Shown here: piece by piece, positions 1-9,197 of the stretch
How positions within the stretch are numbered: the stretch's first letter is position 1
Layout: each line of letters opens with the position of its first letter
NCBI RefSeq assembly: GCF_902502825.2
Contig: NZ_LR723670.1
Location: 1,612,001 to 1,676,000, forward strand
Length of the DNA: 64,000 bases
Origin: Pseudorhizobium flavum
Lineage (GTDB): Bacteria > Pseudomonadota > Alphaproteobacteria > Rhizobiales > Rhizobiaceae
Direction: 5' to 3'
Program-made: the position numbers and the translations under genes
Notes under the pieces: model-generated
What the model was told of the DNA's origin: nothing
Seen by the model: the letters and a program-made list of their open reading frames with translations, nothing else
Databases searched by the model: none

Positions 1-1
1 G

Positions 2-595
2 GTCAAGCTCTACCGCGACGGCGAGCCGGTGAAGATGTCGAAGCGCTCCGGCGATTTCGTGACCCTTCGCGAAGTCGTCGATGAAGTTGGCCGGGATTCG
101 GTCCGCTTCATGATGCTCTATCGCAAGAGCTCGGAGCCGCTTGACTTCGATTTCGCCAAGGTGACGGAGCAATCAAAGGACAATCCGGTCTTCTACGTCC
201 AGTATGCCCATGCCCGCTGCATGTCGGTCTTCCGCCAGGCGCGCGAGGCATTTCCGGATGTCGACATTGATTCGCTGGATCTTGCTGCATCCGTCGACCG
301 CATTCAGGACGACCACGAAATGCAGTTGATCGCGAAGATCGCCGAATATCCACGGCTAATTGAGGCGACGGCACAGTCGCAGGAGCCTCATCGACTTGCA
401 TTTTACCTTTATGATCTGGCAAGTTTCTTCCATGCCCATTGGAACAAGGGCAAGGATCAACCTGACTTACGTTTTGTTAACGATAAGAACCGAGAATTGA
501 GCATTGCCAGACTTGGGCTGGTGCACGCTGTCGCGTCTGTTTTGAAGTCGGGTCTGGCCATTACTGGCACTGCCGCTCCGGATGAAATGCGCTAG
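2..595 (+). CDS. argS: Arginyl-tRNA synthetase, C-terminal part (5' end outside window)
   Basis: Open from the first base with no start in the window. The visible 197 residues are the C-terminal third of a class I aminoacyl-tRNA synthetase that charges tRNA-Arg with ATP and arginine in the cytosol. Near the start lies the KMSK-type signature KMSKRSG (visible residues 11-17), followed by the helical DALR anticodon-binding domain ([12 protein letters not shown] and on to the end). Alphaproteobacterial ArgRS keeps this clear KMSK loop, whereas many other bacterial ArgRS have lost it. The frame ends at TAG, 67 bases before the SPOR-domain gene, which probably shares its transcript. Confidence 0.95.
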   Translation, partial: VKLYRDGEPVKMSKRSGDFVTLREVVDEVGRDSVRFMMLYRKSSEPLDFDFAKVTEQSKDNPVFYVQYAHARCMSVFRQAREAFPDVDIDSLDLAASVDRIQDDHEMQLIAKIAEYPRLIEATAQSQEPHRLAFYLYDLASFFHAHWNKGKDQPDLRFVNDKNRELSIARLGLVHAVASVLKSGLAITGTAAPDEMR

Positions 596-662
596 CGTCG
601 CCACCATTTCCCCACAAAGCACTGGCAATGCCCCGAGTAAGTGTAGGTGGGTGGACGAGGTA

Positions 663-3545
663 ATGGCAGACGATAACCTTGCGCGTAGCCGGGATGGTGT
701 TCCGGAATTCTTTGCCGACGATGACCCGTTGGCGGAACTCGCCCGCATTGTCGGTTACGACGAGCGTCTTGTGCCGCGGCCGCCGGTGACGGAGCGCCGC
801 GAGCCCGCCTTCAATCTCGAAGACGAGTTGCTGCGCGAATTCGAGCGCTACGACTCGCCGCGTGCTCATCAAGCTGCAAACCGTTTGGAGCCGTCGGCGC
901 TCGCGGGCGCTCCAGTCGAACCGGTCCCCGTCCTGGACGAAGCAGCTCTGTCATCGTCTCTGGAGCCTATTGAAACGGCCGAGCCCGAATGGCTGGCTGC
1001 GAACGACCAGGTCCCGGCAGAGCCGCAGCAGTTTGCCGAAGAGGCAATGGCCGCCGATGTCGACATGCAAGTGGACAGTGAAGTCCTTAGGTCCCATCCG
1101 GAGTTCTCGCAACTCGACGAGGCGACGGACTTCGATCTCGCGGATGAACTCGAACTGACGCTTGGCGAGACGCCGTTCCGCGCCGTCGAGGCTTCGCCCC
1201 AGGTGGCGCAGCCAGAACCGACGCGGACCCGAGGTTATACGCCCGGCTTCCGCATGCCTCTTGCCAATTTCAACGTCGTCCGTGACGTGCAGCCTGTCGC
1301 GCCGACAGGTGTTGAGGTTCTTCCCGAGCCCGCCGCCGCACCGGCAGTGGATGAGGCTCGCCAGGAGGCCGTCGCGACCCTGCCTGCCGATGCGTCCTTC
1401 GACGCGCAGGCCCCGCTCGACATTAAACCTTCTGTTCCTGTCGCAGAAGGCGAAGCGCGCCTCGTTGCACCAGAACCCGAAATGGTCCCTCAGGCCGTTG
1501 CTGCGGATGAGGTGGCTGTTTCCGAGGATCTGTCCGCACTCGACGCACTGATCGACGATGTTTCGCGTTATCCGGTGCCGGAAGGCCTGCTTAGCGCACC
1601 AATGCCACCGGCTGCGGACGCGCAGGAAAGGCGGGCGGAGCCCACGCGCCATGATGAGGCCGTTGCTCTCGAATCATCGTTCGGAAGCCTGGATGGCGCG
1701 GAAGCCTCACCCCAGTCGGCCGAACCGGCAGTCGTAAACGAACTTTCGATCGATGACGATTTCGAGCTCGCGCTCGAGGATTTGGAATTCGATCTCTCCG
1801 ATATCCTGCTGGATGACGAGCACGCAATGTTCGAGGAGCCAAAGCCGGCTGCTCCGGTTGCCTCGACCCTGGCTCCACAGACCGCTGTTGCGCCTGCGCC
1901 GGTCAAGCACACGGCAAGCTGGTCTCCGATCGCACGGGCCGCTCCCCAGCCGATTGCCCCGGAACCCTCGGTGGCACGCGCTCCCGATCCTGTTGCCGCT
2001 GTAGCAGCCACGGCGGACATGACGGAAGTCGATGATCTTCCGTTCGATCCCGCCATGATAACGGACGGGGAGGAGCATCCCGAGCCCGTAGTTCATCTGG
2101 ACGTTCCTGACCTCCACATCGAGGAAGAAGAACCTGTAGCGCCGCAACGCAACGACTATGACTTTGATCTGGACGGCGAACTTGCGTCCCTCTTGCGCGG
2201 CTCTCCTGCGCTGGACCCTGCAAGTGAAGAGCCCGGTCCGGCTGCCGATGGCACCGCTCACCAGGCAGCTCCGGCTGCCGCCTATCCTGACCTTGACGAT
2301 TTCGAACGCGCACTGGAAGAGGATTTCCGCCGCAGCCTCACTGCGCCGCTGCCGCCTCAGGAAGCCTACTCGGATTTCGAGGAGCCGGCTCACGATCGCA
2401 TGCCGGCGCGCGACAGGAGGAGGTTGTCCTCCATGGCCGTACCGCTCGCGGTCGCCGGAGTGGTCATCATCGGCGGATCGATCGGCTATGCGTTCTTCTC
2501 AGGCGACGGCTCCTCCGTTGCGGGCAGCGGCGAGCCTATCGTCATTGCAGCGGATACCGATCCTGTGAAGGTGCTTCCGGAAAACCCGGGAGGAAAGACT
2601 GTCCCGAACCAGGACAAGGCAGTCTACGACCGCGTCGCAGGCGCAGCCGTCGAGGCGCCGAAGCAGGAGGCGCTGATCTCCACCAGCGAGGAGCCGGTCG
2701 ATGTCGTCCAGAGGACGCTGATGACGGACTCGCTGCCGCTGGAAGGGCAGGAGGTTGCCGCTGCAGACGAGGACCTTGCACCGGGCCTGATGCGCGAAGA
2801 CCGCCTTCTGCCGGGCGAGGAGGGGGTTGCGCAGCAGCCCTCCGCTGCCGATCAGCAAGCAGTTGCGGTCATGCCTCGACGGGTGAAAACGATGATCGTT
2901 CGTCCTGACGGGACGCTGGTCGAGCAGGAACAGCCGGTCGAGTCCGCCGTGGTTTCCGAGCCAATGGCTTCCCCGGATGCGAACAAGCTTCCGGCCGCCT
3001 CCGTGAAGACGGTTGAAGTCGCAGCGGTACCCGACACGGCAGTTGCCGTTGCGCCGGCCGAGAATTCGGTTGGTGCGGCTGGCATCGTCCCGGCATCGGC
3101 GCCGGTCGCGGATACGTCGACCATCACTGATGTGGCGGCTGATGCTCCGGCTGCACCTGCCATGGCGGCGCCGGTTCCGACCATGCGTCCAGCCCAACAG
3201 CCAGTCGACGTGGTCGCGGCGGTCAGCGATCGCGGAAATGTCCAGCCGACCCAGGAGCCGGCGGCGGCAGCGCCGGCCGAGCAGGTGGCGGCGGTTGCTC
3301 CGGGCGACTACGTCATCCAGATTGCCTCCCTGCCCAGTGAAGCCGACGCGCAGAAGTCCTACCAGAACCTGTCGGCGAAGTTCGGTTCCGTGATCGGCGG
3401 CCGTGGTGTCGACATCAAGAAGGCAGAGATCGCCGGCAAGGGGACGTTCTATCGCGTCCGCATCCCGGCGGGCAGCAAGAATGATGCCGTGGCGCTCTGC
3501 GAGAAGTATCGCGCTGCCGGCGGAAGCTGCCTTGTCGCGAAGTGA
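663..3545 (+). CDS. Large SPOR-domain single-pass membrane protein
   Basis: 960 residues. The start ATG is preceded by GGACGAGG at good spacing; the longer reading from 582 adds 27 unlikely residues. The first 590 residues are acidic, rich in Ala, Pro, Glu and Asp, and probably disordered in the cytoplasm. One hydrophobic segment follows (about 591-613, MAVPLAVAGVVIIGG...), preceded by a basic RRRLSS patch, which implies an N-in topology. Next comes an Ala/Pro/Val-rich periplasmic linker, then a C-terminal SPOR domain (about 880-958, from GDYVIQIASLPSEADA). SPOR domains bind denuded glycan strands at division sites, so a cell-envelope or division role is inferred. It sits between argS and nagZ. 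Only the membrane segment and SPOR domain are recognisable; the long cytoplasmic part has no identifiable fold. Confidence 0.85.
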   Translation: MADDNLARSRDGVPEFFADDDPLAELARIVGYDERLVPRPPVTERREPAFNLEDELLREFERYDSPRAHQAANRLEPSALAGAPVEPVPVLDEAALSSSLEPIETAEPEWLAANDQVPAEPQQFAEEAMAADVDMQVDSEVLRSHPEFSQLDEATDFDLADELELTLGETPFRAVEASPQVAQPEPTRTRGYTPGFRMPLANFNVVRDVQPVAPTGVEVLPEPAAAPAVDEARQEAVATLPADASFDAQAPLDIKPSVPVAEGEARLVAPEPEMVPQAVAADEVAVSEDLSALDALIDDVSRYPVPEGLLSAPMPPAADAQERRAEPTRHDEAVALESSFGSLDGAEASPQSAEPAVVNELSIDDDFELALEDLEFDLSDILLDDEHAMFEEPKPAAPVASTLAPQTAVAPAPVKHTASWSPIARAAPQPIAPEPSVARAPDPVAAVAATADMTEVDDLPFDPAMITDGEEHPEPVVHLDVPDLHIEEEEPVAPQRNDYDFDLDGELASLLRGSPALDPASEEPGPAADGTAHQAAPAAAYPDLDDFERALEEDFRRSLTAPLPPQEAYSDFEEPAHDRMPARDRRRLSSMAVPLAVAGVVIIGGSIGYAFFSGDGSSVAGSGEPIVIAADTDPVKVLPENPGGKTVPNQDKAVYDRVAGAAVEAPKQEALISTSEEPVDVVQRTLMTDSLPLEGQEVAAADEDLAPGLMREDRLLPGEEGVAQQPSAADQQAVAVMPRRVKTMIVRPDGTLVEQEQPVESAVVSEPMASPDANKLPAASVKTVEVAAVPDTAVAVAPAENSVGAAGIVPASAPVADTSTITDVAADAPAAPAMAAPVPTMRPAQQPVDVVAAVSDRGNVQPTQEPAAAAPAEQVAAVAPGDYVIQIASLPSEADAQKSYQNLSAKFGSVIGGRGVDIKKAEIAGKGTFYRVRIPAGSKNDAVALCEKYRAAGGSCLVAK

Positions 3546-3567
3546 CGCAAGTCGCATAGACGTTGAA

Positions 3568-3592
3568 GATCGGGGCCCTTGCGGCCCCGATC
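3568..3592 (+). terminator. Strong hairpin after the SPOR gene
   Basis: A perfect 10-bp inverted repeat (GATCGGGGCC / GGCCCCGATC) with a 5-base loop lies 22 bases after the SPOR-gene stop. The sequence after it is only weakly T-rich (TGCGTTTC), so it may terminate inefficiently or stabilise the 3' end of the message. Confidence 0.55.
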
Positions 3593-3647
3593 TGCGTTTC
3601 AGGTGGATGGCATTCGCCTTTACCCGCACGGCGTCTATGATCCGGGC

Positions 3648-4664
3648 ATGAACGAATCAAAAGCAATGATCCTGGGGGCCAGCGGCCCCGTACTGACCGC
3701 CGACGAAATCGCCCTATACAGGAGCGAGCGTCCATGGGGTTTCATCCTCTTCGCGAGAAACATCGGTGAGGCCTCGCAGGTGGCTGACCTGGTCGCCGCC
3801 ATGCGGGACGCGGTAGGGCGCCCTGCTGCTCCCGTGCTGATCGATCAGGAAGGCGGACGCGTCCAGCGCATTCGCGCACCTTTAGCCGAGAAATACCCTT
3901 CTGCCGCCGAGCTGGGGGCGCTTTACGCGCAGGATCGGGAAAAGGGGCTGAGAGCGGCATGGCTGATGTCGCGCCTGCATGCCTGCGATCTCCTGAAGCT
4001 CGGCATCAACGTCGATTGCCTGCCGGTCCTCGACGTACCCGTGCAGGGCGCCAGCAATGTCATCGGCGACCGGGCTTACGGTTTCGATCCGGTCGTGGTG
4101 TCGGAGATGGGCCAGGCTGCCGCGGATGGTCTCAAGGCTGGCGGGGTTCTGCCGGTCATGAAGCACATTCCCGGCCATGGTCGCGGCATGGCCGACTCGC
4201 ATCACGAACTCCCCGTGGTGAATGCAAGCCTGGCAGAACTGGAGGCGCATGACTTCGTACCTTTCCGCGCGCTGAGGAACGAACTGATGGCAATGAGTGC
4301 CCATATCGTCTTCACCGCGATCGATCCGGAGCAGCCGGCGACGACCTCGTCCAAGGTCATCGAAGAGGTCATCCGCGGCAGGATCGGTTTCGATGGTCTC
4401 TTGATGTCGGACGATACGTCGATGAACGCGCTGAAGGGGACGATCGGCGAGCGCGCCAGGCGAATAGCTGGGGGTGGCTGCGATATCATCTTGCATTGCA
4501 ACGGGATGATGGAAGAAATGAAGGCTGTCGTTGAAGAAGCCAGGCCACTCGGTGGCGATGCCCTTCGGCGCGCCAGAGCCGTTGAGGCCGCTTTCGGTCC
4601 CGGCGGCGGTTTGGATGAAGTCGCGCTGCGTCAGGAGTTCTGGAGCCTGCTCTCGCTCGCCTGA
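3648..4664 (+). CDS. nagZ: Beta-N-acetylhexosaminidase, glycoside hydrolase family 3 (NagZ type)
   Basis: 338 residues starting at MNESKAM; the upstream extension to 3579 runs into the hairpin. The GH3 N-terminal barrel is clear. The loop KHIPGHGRG (172-180) contains the His of the His-Asp acid/base dyad typical of NagZ, and MSDDTSM (253-259) holds the nucleophile Asp255. NagZ is a cytosolic enzyme that removes GlcNAc from anhydro-muropeptides in cell-wall recycling. The absence of a signal peptide fits this. It lies 26 bases before scpA, a common alphaproteobacterial arrangement (SPOR-nagZ-scpA-scpB), so a shared operon is likely. Confidence 0.92.
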   Translation: MNESKAMILGASGPVLTADEIALYRSERPWGFILFARNIGEASQVADLVAAMRDAVGRPAAPVLIDQEGGRVQRIRAPLAEKYPSAAELGALYAQDREKGLRAAWLMSRLHACDLLKLGINVDCLPVLDVPVQGASNVIGDRAYGFDPVVVSEMGQAAADGLKAGGVLPVMKHIPGHGRGMADSHHELPVVNASLAELEAHDFVPFRALRNELMAMSAHIVFTAIDPEQPATTSSKVIEEVIRGRIGFDGLLMSDDTSMNALKGTIGERARRIAGGGCDIILHCNGMMEEMKAVVEEARPLGGDALRRARAVEAAFGPGGGLDEVALRQEFWSLLSLA

Positions 4665-4690
4665 CACCGGCACCTTGGTCGGGGAAGAGG

Positions 4691-5524
4691 ATGAACATCG
4701 CGCCGAGTTCCATTCCGATGGACCAGCTTTGGCAGGACACCCCCGAGCGGGCGGCGGACGAGCCGGCGCTGGTGATCGACGTGGGCGGTTTCGAAGGTCC
4801 GCTAGACCTGCTGCTGCACCTCGCACGTTCCCAGAAGGTGGACCTGGCCCGGATCTCCGTTCTCGCGCTTGCCGAGCAGTATCTCGCCTTCATCGAGAGC
4901 GCCCGACGCGTGCGGATCGAGCTTGCTGCCGACTATCTCGTGATGGCCGCCTGGCTGGCCTACCTGAAGTCGAAGCTTCTGATCCCGCAGCAGGCGAAGG
5001 GTGATGATGGCCCGAGCGGCGAGGAGATGGCGGCGACGCTGGCCTTTCGGCTGAAGCGGCTCGAAGCGATGCGCGAGGCCGCGACGCGCCTCATCAATCG
5101 CAACCTCGTGGGGCGCGATGTTCATGTACGCGGTGCTCCGGAGCACATTCCCCACCATGTCCAGTCTGCCTATGACGCCAGCCTGTTCGATCTCCTTTCG
5201 GCTTACGCGAACATCCGGCAGCGCCATGCAATCACCCAGGTCACCATCGAGAAGCGCAAGGTCTGGTCGCTTTCGGATGCGCGGGACCTGCTGACCCGGA
5301 TGCTGGGCGAGATTACCGAATGGACGGTGCTGCAGCACTATCTTCTCCAGTACCTCCCGGCCGACGATCGCGTGACCGCGACGGCCAGCGCCTTTGCCGC
5401 TTCCCTGGAACTCGTGCGCGAGGGCAAGCTGGAGATCCGCCAGGACGGCGCCTTCCAGCCGATCTACCTGCGGCAGGGACGCAACCCCGCGGTCGCTCCG
5501 GAGGTGGTCGTCGATGCCTTCTGA
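4691..5524 (+). CDS. scpA: Segregation and condensation protein A
   Basis: 277 residues. ScpA is the kleisin that bridges the SMC ATPase heads and, with ScpB, forms the chromosome-condensing SMC-ScpAB complex. The hallmark N-terminal motif GFEGPLDLLLHL lies at 33-44. The central acidic and variable region and the C-terminal winged-helix segment end in VVDAF. The first 30 residues before the motif are a modest extension. The 3' end overlaps scpB by 11 bases in another frame, which suggests coupled translation and fits the stoichiometric complex. Confidence 0.95.
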   Translation: MNIAPSSIPMDQLWQDTPERAADEPALVIDVGGFEGPLDLLLHLARSQKVDLARISVLALAEQYLAFIESARRVRIELAADYLVMAAWLAYLKSKLLIPQQAKGDDGPSGEEMAATLAFRLKRLEAMREAATRLINRNLVGRDVHVRGAPEHIPHHVQSAYDASLFDLLSAYANIRQRHAITQVTIEKRKVWSLSDARDLLTRMLGEITEWTVLQHYLLQYLPADDRVTATASAFAASLELVREGKLEIRQDGAFQPIYLRQGRNPAVAPEVVVDAF

Positions 5525-6230
5525 GCACCCCGATCAGGAGATGGAGGGGCCGTCTGCCGATCAGCAGGGGGACGCCGTTTCTCGCCTGGAGGCCGAACGC
5601 ATTGCGGAGGCGCTGGTCTTTGCATCCGCCGAGCCGGTATCGGAAGCCTTCCTCGCGGAGCGCCTGCCGCAGGGCGCGCCGGTTGCGACGGTAATGCAGG
5701 GGCTGGCGGAGCGATACGTCGCGCGCGGCGTGAACCTTGTGCGGAGCGGTGATCGGTGGGCGTTCCGGACAGCGCCTGATCTTTCCTTCGTGATCCGCAA
5801 GGACGACAACGAAGTGCGCAAGCTGTCGCGGGCTGCCCTCGAGGTCCTGGCCATCATCGCCTACCACCAACCGGTGACTCGGGCGGAGATCGAGGAAATC
5901 CGCGGCGTCCAGACATCGAGGGGAACGCTCGATGTGCTGATGGAGGCTGGCTGGATCCGCTTCCGGGGCCGCAGACGCTCTCCCGGACGGCCGGTGACGC
6001 TCGGCACCACGCCGGATTTTCTCGACCATTTCGGGCTGGAGGAACTGCGGGACCTGCCCGGCCTCGATGAACTGAAGGGGGCGGGACTGTTGTCTGGCCG
6101 TATCCCGGCTAACTTCCAGGTGCCAATTCCGTCGATGTCCGATGAACTGGCCGAGGACGAGGATCCGATCACGCAACTCGATCTCGAGGAACTCGGTCTC
6201 TTGACACCGAGTGGTGAAGAAGAGGAATGA
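5514..6230 (+). CDS. scpB: Segregation and condensation protein B
   Basis: 238 residues from the ATG inside the scpA 3' end (MPSEHPDQEMEG). Two winged-helix domains are visible: the first from ERIAEALVFASAEPVS, the second with LEVLAIIAYHQPVTRAEIEEIRG, the most conserved ScpB stretch. ScpB dimerises and binds the ScpA linker in the SMC complex. The acidic tail (EDEDPITQLDLEELGLLTPSGEEEE) is usual in rhizobial proteins. Downstream, at 6245-6264, is a 7-bp hairpin (CAAGCCC / GGGCTTG) without a T-run, lying just before the ABC ATPase gene. Confidence 0.93.
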   Translation: MPSEHPDQEMEGPSADQQGDAVSRLEAERIAEALVFASAEPVSEAFLAERLPQGAPVATVMQGLAERYVARGVNLVRSGDRWAFRTAPDLSFVIRKDDNEVRKLSRAALEVLAIIAYHQPVTRAEIEEIRGVQTSRGTLDVLMEAGWIRFRGRRRSPGRPVTLGTTPDFLDHFGLEELRDLPGLDELKGAGLLSGRIPANFQVPIPSMSDELAEDEDPITQLDLEELGLLTPSGEEEE

Positions 6231-6277
6231 GGTCATCTTTCTTGCAAGCCCGGCCAAGGGCTTGAAGCTGCGAGCAT

Positions 6278-7390
6278 GTGATGACCTTCGATTCCCAGAG
6301 CCAGGGTAGACAGACAAGCCGGGCAGCAGGCGTTTCATTCGCGTCGCGCCTAACGTTCGAGGATATCCATCACAGCTACCACGGCAAGGAGACGATCCGG
6401 GGCATTTCTCTGACCGCCGAGCCCGGAGAGGTTCTTTGCCTTCTGGGGCCATCCGGTTCCGGCAAGACCACGTTGTTGCGCATAGCGGCTGGCATCGAGG
6501 TCCAGAGCCGGGGCAGGGTTGTGATCGACGGCCGCGAAGCTGCAGGTCCGTCGGTCTTCCTGCCGCCCGAAAAGCGCGGCATCGGCCTGATGTTCCAGGA
6601 CTTTGCCCTCTTCCCGCACATGACGGTGCTGGACAATGTCCGCTTCGGCCTGACGGCGCTTACGGCCCATGAGGCGGCGGCTGCTGCCCGAGCCGCGCTC
6701 GAGCGGGTAGGGCTCGCCCATTATGCCGGGAAGTACCCGCACGCCCTCTCCGGCGGCGAGCAGCAGCGGGTGGCACTGGCCCGTGCGCTGGCCCCGCGAC
6801 CGGGGGTCCTGCTGATGGACGAGCCGTTCTCCGGCCTTGATTCGCGCCTGAAGGACACGATCCGCGCTGATACGCTTGCAATCCTGCGCGAAAGCCGCGC
6901 TACCGCCATTGTTGTGACCCATGATGCGGAAGAGGCGATGCGGATGGCTGACCGGATCGCGCTTCTGCGGGATGGGCGGCTGGTTCAGGCCGGCAGTGCC
7001 GAAGAGCTCTACCAGGCGCCGCGGGATCTCTTCGCGGCCGCCTTTTTCTCGGAGATCAACGAATTTTCGGGAATTGTCAGCGGTGGGCTGGTCGAGACAC
7101 CGCTTGGTGCCGTGCCGGCGCACGACCTCAGTGACGGGTCGAAGGTTTCGGTTGCGGTGCGTCTTTCGGATGTGCGCGTTATGCCGCAGGGGGGGGCCAT
7201 CGAGGCGCGGATCCGGTCGCGGCGGTTTCTCGGTGTCGTGGAACTGCTGAATCTGGCGGTTTCCGGCCGCGAGGAACCGGTTCGGGCGCGCATCCGGGCG
7301 GATCTCCTGCCGCCAGACATCAGTGACGTGACCCTGAGCGTCGCCCCACAGGACATTTTGGTGTTTGAAAAAGCGGATCAAACAGCATAA
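6278..7390 (+). CDS. ABC transporter ATP-binding protein, FbpC/PotA-like, no cognate permease nearby
   Basis: 370 residues from GTG (an ATG follows immediately). Complete ATPase core: Walker A GPSGSGKT (57-64), Q-loop MFQDF, signature LSGGEQQ (156-162), Walker B VLLMDEP (Asp180, Glu181), and the H-loop in VVTHDAEEA. The C-terminal hundred residues (ISDVTLSVAPQDILVF) look like the TOBE/OB-fold of Fe3+, spermidine and molybdate importers. The substrate is unknown because no permease or binding-protein gene is adjacent. It precedes tatA by 30 bases and may share its transcript. It is either an orphan importer ATPase or works with components encoded elsewhere. Confidence 0.85.
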   Translation: MMTFDSQSQGRQTSRAAGVSFASRLTFEDIHHSYHGKETIRGISLTAEPGEVLCLLGPSGSGKTTLLRIAAGIEVQSRGRVVIDGREAAGPSVFLPPEKRGIGLMFQDFALFPHMTVLDNVRFGLTALTAHEAAAAARAALERVGLAHYAGKYPHALSGGEQQRVALARALAPRPGVLLMDEPFSGLDSRLKDTIRADTLAILRESRATAIVVTHDAEEAMRMADRIALLRDGRLVQAGSAEELYQAPRDLFAAAFFSEINEFSGIVSGGLVETPLGAVPAHDLSDGSKVSVAVRLSDVRVMPQGGAIEARIRSRRFLGVVELLNLAVSGREEPVRARIRADLLPPDISDVTLSVAPQDILVFEKADQTA

Positions 7391-7420
7391 ATCGAGACAA
7401 GCGAAATTGGAGTTGCAGTT

Positions 7421-7627
7421 ATGGGTTCCTTCAGTGTTTGGCATTGGCTGATCGTTCTGGTCATCGTGCTCGTGCTTTTCGGCCGCGGCAAGATTCCGGA
7501 ATTGATGGGTGATGTCGCCAAGGGCATCAAGAGCTTCAAGAAGGGCATCAGCGAGGACGATACTCCTGAGACGACGAAGACCGTCGAGCACAAGCCCGAG
7601 GATACCAAGGAAAGCACGCGGACCTGA
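7421..7627 (+). CDS. tatA: Twin-arginine translocase subunit TatA
   Basis: 68 residues. Typical TatA form: a short periplasmic N-terminus, one transmembrane helix ([15 protein letters not shown]), the conserved [20 protein letters not shown] hinge and amphipathic helix, and a charged soluble tail. TatA oligomerises to make the passage for folded proteins with twin-arginine signals. GGAG precedes the ATG. It is followed by tatB and tatC, so the full translocase is encoded here. Confidence 0.97.
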   Translation: MGSFSVWHWLIVLVIVLVLFGRGKIPELMGDVAKGIKSFKKGISEDDTPETTKTVEHKPEDTKESTRT

Positions 7628-7659
7628 TCTTTCGGACCGGGTTCGGGGAGCCTTGTTGA

Positions 7660-8322
7660 ATGCTTGATATCGGCTGGACCGAGCTTCTCGTAGTGGGGAT
7701 CATTCTCATCGTCGTGGTCGGTCCGAAGGACCTGCCGCCGATGTTGAGGGCGTTCGGCCGGATGACCGGCACCCTGCGAAAGATGGCTGGCGAGTTCCGG
7801 ACGCAGTTCGATGAGGCCTTGCGTGAATCCGAGATGGACGAGGTGCGCAAGACGATAGCGGATGCGCAGAAGCTCAATCCGTCTAACGCTCTGCGCGACG
7901 CGATCAATCCGCTGCGGCAGATGGGACAGGACATCCGCAGCGACCTGGAGAAATCGACGCGGGCAGACAAGCCGGCTGGTGCCGGCAAGCCCGACGTCGA
8001 GGCGCAGAAGGTTGTCGAGGGCGTTGTCCCTGCAGAGCAGCCTGAGCCGGTGAAGGTGCCTCCGCCTGCCATGACTTTGCCATCGACGCCGCCGGTTCTC
8101 TTCGAAGCGCCCGAAACGCCGTCCACCACGCCCGCCAAGGCGGAGAAGCCAGTCCGGAAGGCGGCCAAACCCAAAGCTACGCCGTCTGAGACGCCGGCCG
8201 CCGCAGCCGGGAGGTCAAAGAGCAGCAGTGCTGCCACCACAGCGTCCGCCGACGCGGCAGCAAAGCCTGCAGCGCGCAAGCGTCCTGCCAGAAAAGCCGA
8301 CACCCCGAAGGATGACGCATGA
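7660..8322 (+). CDS. tatB: Twin-arginine translocase subunit TatB
   Basis: 220 residues. The start MLDIGWTELLVVGIILIVVVGPKD is diagnostic of TatB, with one membrane helix followed by the conserved GPKDLPPMLRAFGR amphipathic helix. The long C-terminal part is Ala/Pro/Lys-rich (many KPA/KA repeats after about residue 120) and probably disordered, as in other rhizobia. With TatC it forms the receptor for twin-arginine signal peptides. The stop overlaps the tatC start as ATGA, indicating translational coupling. Confidence 0.96.
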   Translation: MLDIGWTELLVVGIILIVVVGPKDLPPMLRAFGRMTGTLRKMAGEFRTQFDEALRESEMDEVRKTIADAQKLNPSNALRDAINPLRQMGQDIRSDLEKSTRADKPAGAGKPDVEAQKVVEGVVPAEQPEPVKVPPPAMTLPSTPPVLFEAPETPSTTPAKAEKPVRKAAKPKATPSETPAAAAGRSKSSSAATTASADAAAKPAARKRPARKADTPKDDA

Positions 8323-9143
8323 GCGGTGACATCGAAGACAAGCCGCAGCCGCTCCTCGAGCATCTGGTGGAGCTCCGCACGCGCCTGATGTGGTCGCTTG
8401 GCGCGTTCTTTGTCGCCTTCCTCGTCTGCTTCTTCTTCGCAAAGGATCTCTTCAACTTCCTCGTCGTGCCCTACAAGTGGGCGGTCACCTGGGCAGACAT
8501 GGACGTTACAAAGTCGGAGCTGATCTACACGGCGCCGCAGGAGTTCTTCTTCACCCAGGTGAAGGTGGCCATGTTCGGAGCGCTGGTGATCGCGTTCCCG
8601 GTCATCGCTTCACAACTTTACAAGTTCGTGGCGCCCGGTCTCTACAAGAACGAGCGTGCGGCCTTCCTGCCGTTCCTGGTCGCGTCGCCGATCCTCTTCC
8701 TAATGGGAGCAGCGCTCGTCTATTTCTTCTTCACTCCGATGGTGATGTGGTTCTTCCTTGCCATGCAGCAGGCACCGGAAGAGGGCGAGATGGCAATCTC
8801 GCTCCTGCCGCGGGTTTCGGAGTATCTGAGCCTGATCATGACGCTGGTGCTGTCATTCGGCCTGGTGTTCCAGTTGCCGGTCGTCACCACGCTTCTCGCG
8901 CGGGTGGGCTTGCTGACGAGCGACTGGCTGCGCGACAAGCGGAAGTTCGCCATCGTCATCGCCTTCGTCGTGGCAGCCGTGCTGACGCCGCCCGATCCGC
9001 TTTCCCAGATCGGCCTTGCGCTGCCAACTATCCTTCTCTACGAGATTTCCATCTACGCCGCGCGACTCGTCGAGCGCAAGCGCGCCGAGGAGGCTCTTGC
9101 CGAACCTGCCGCGTCGGACCTTGCCGATACGGACGAGGTCTAG
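8319..9143 (+). CDS. tatC: Sec-independent protein translocase TatC
   Basis: 274 residues. TatC is the polytopic core of the twin-arginine receptor. Six membrane helices can be traced. The family signatures HLVELRTRL near the N-terminus and the region ending ...LTPPDPLSQIGLALPTILLYEISI near the C-terminus are both present. The N-terminal acidic patch (IEDKPQPLLEH) is the expected signal-peptide contact region. Its start codon overlaps the tatB stop. The 55-base gap to serS has no clear terminator, so read-through into serS is possible. Confidence 0.97.
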   Translation: MSGDIEDKPQPLLEHLVELRTRLMWSLGAFFVAFLVCFFFAKDLFNFLVVPYKWAVTWADMDVTKSELIYTAPQEFFFTQVKVAMFGALVIAFPVIASQLYKFVAPGLYKNERAAFLPFLVASPILFLMGAALVYFFFTPMVMWFFLAMQQAPEEGEMAISLLPRVSEYLSLIMTLVLSFGLVFQLPVVTTLLARVGLLTSDWLRDKRKFAIVIAFVVAAVLTPPDPLSQIGLALPTILLYEISIYAARLVERKRAEEALAEPAASDLADTDEV

Positions 9144-9197
9144 GCCCTTCTGCCTTGCCCGCGAGAGTGCTGCGTTCCGCTCGAAAGGCCAGGAACG

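Noticed and set aside
2499..3629. 376-codon minus-strand frame opposite the SPOR gene
   Set aside because: It runs through the terminator hairpin at 3568-3592 and is opposite a frame with a clear SPOR domain.
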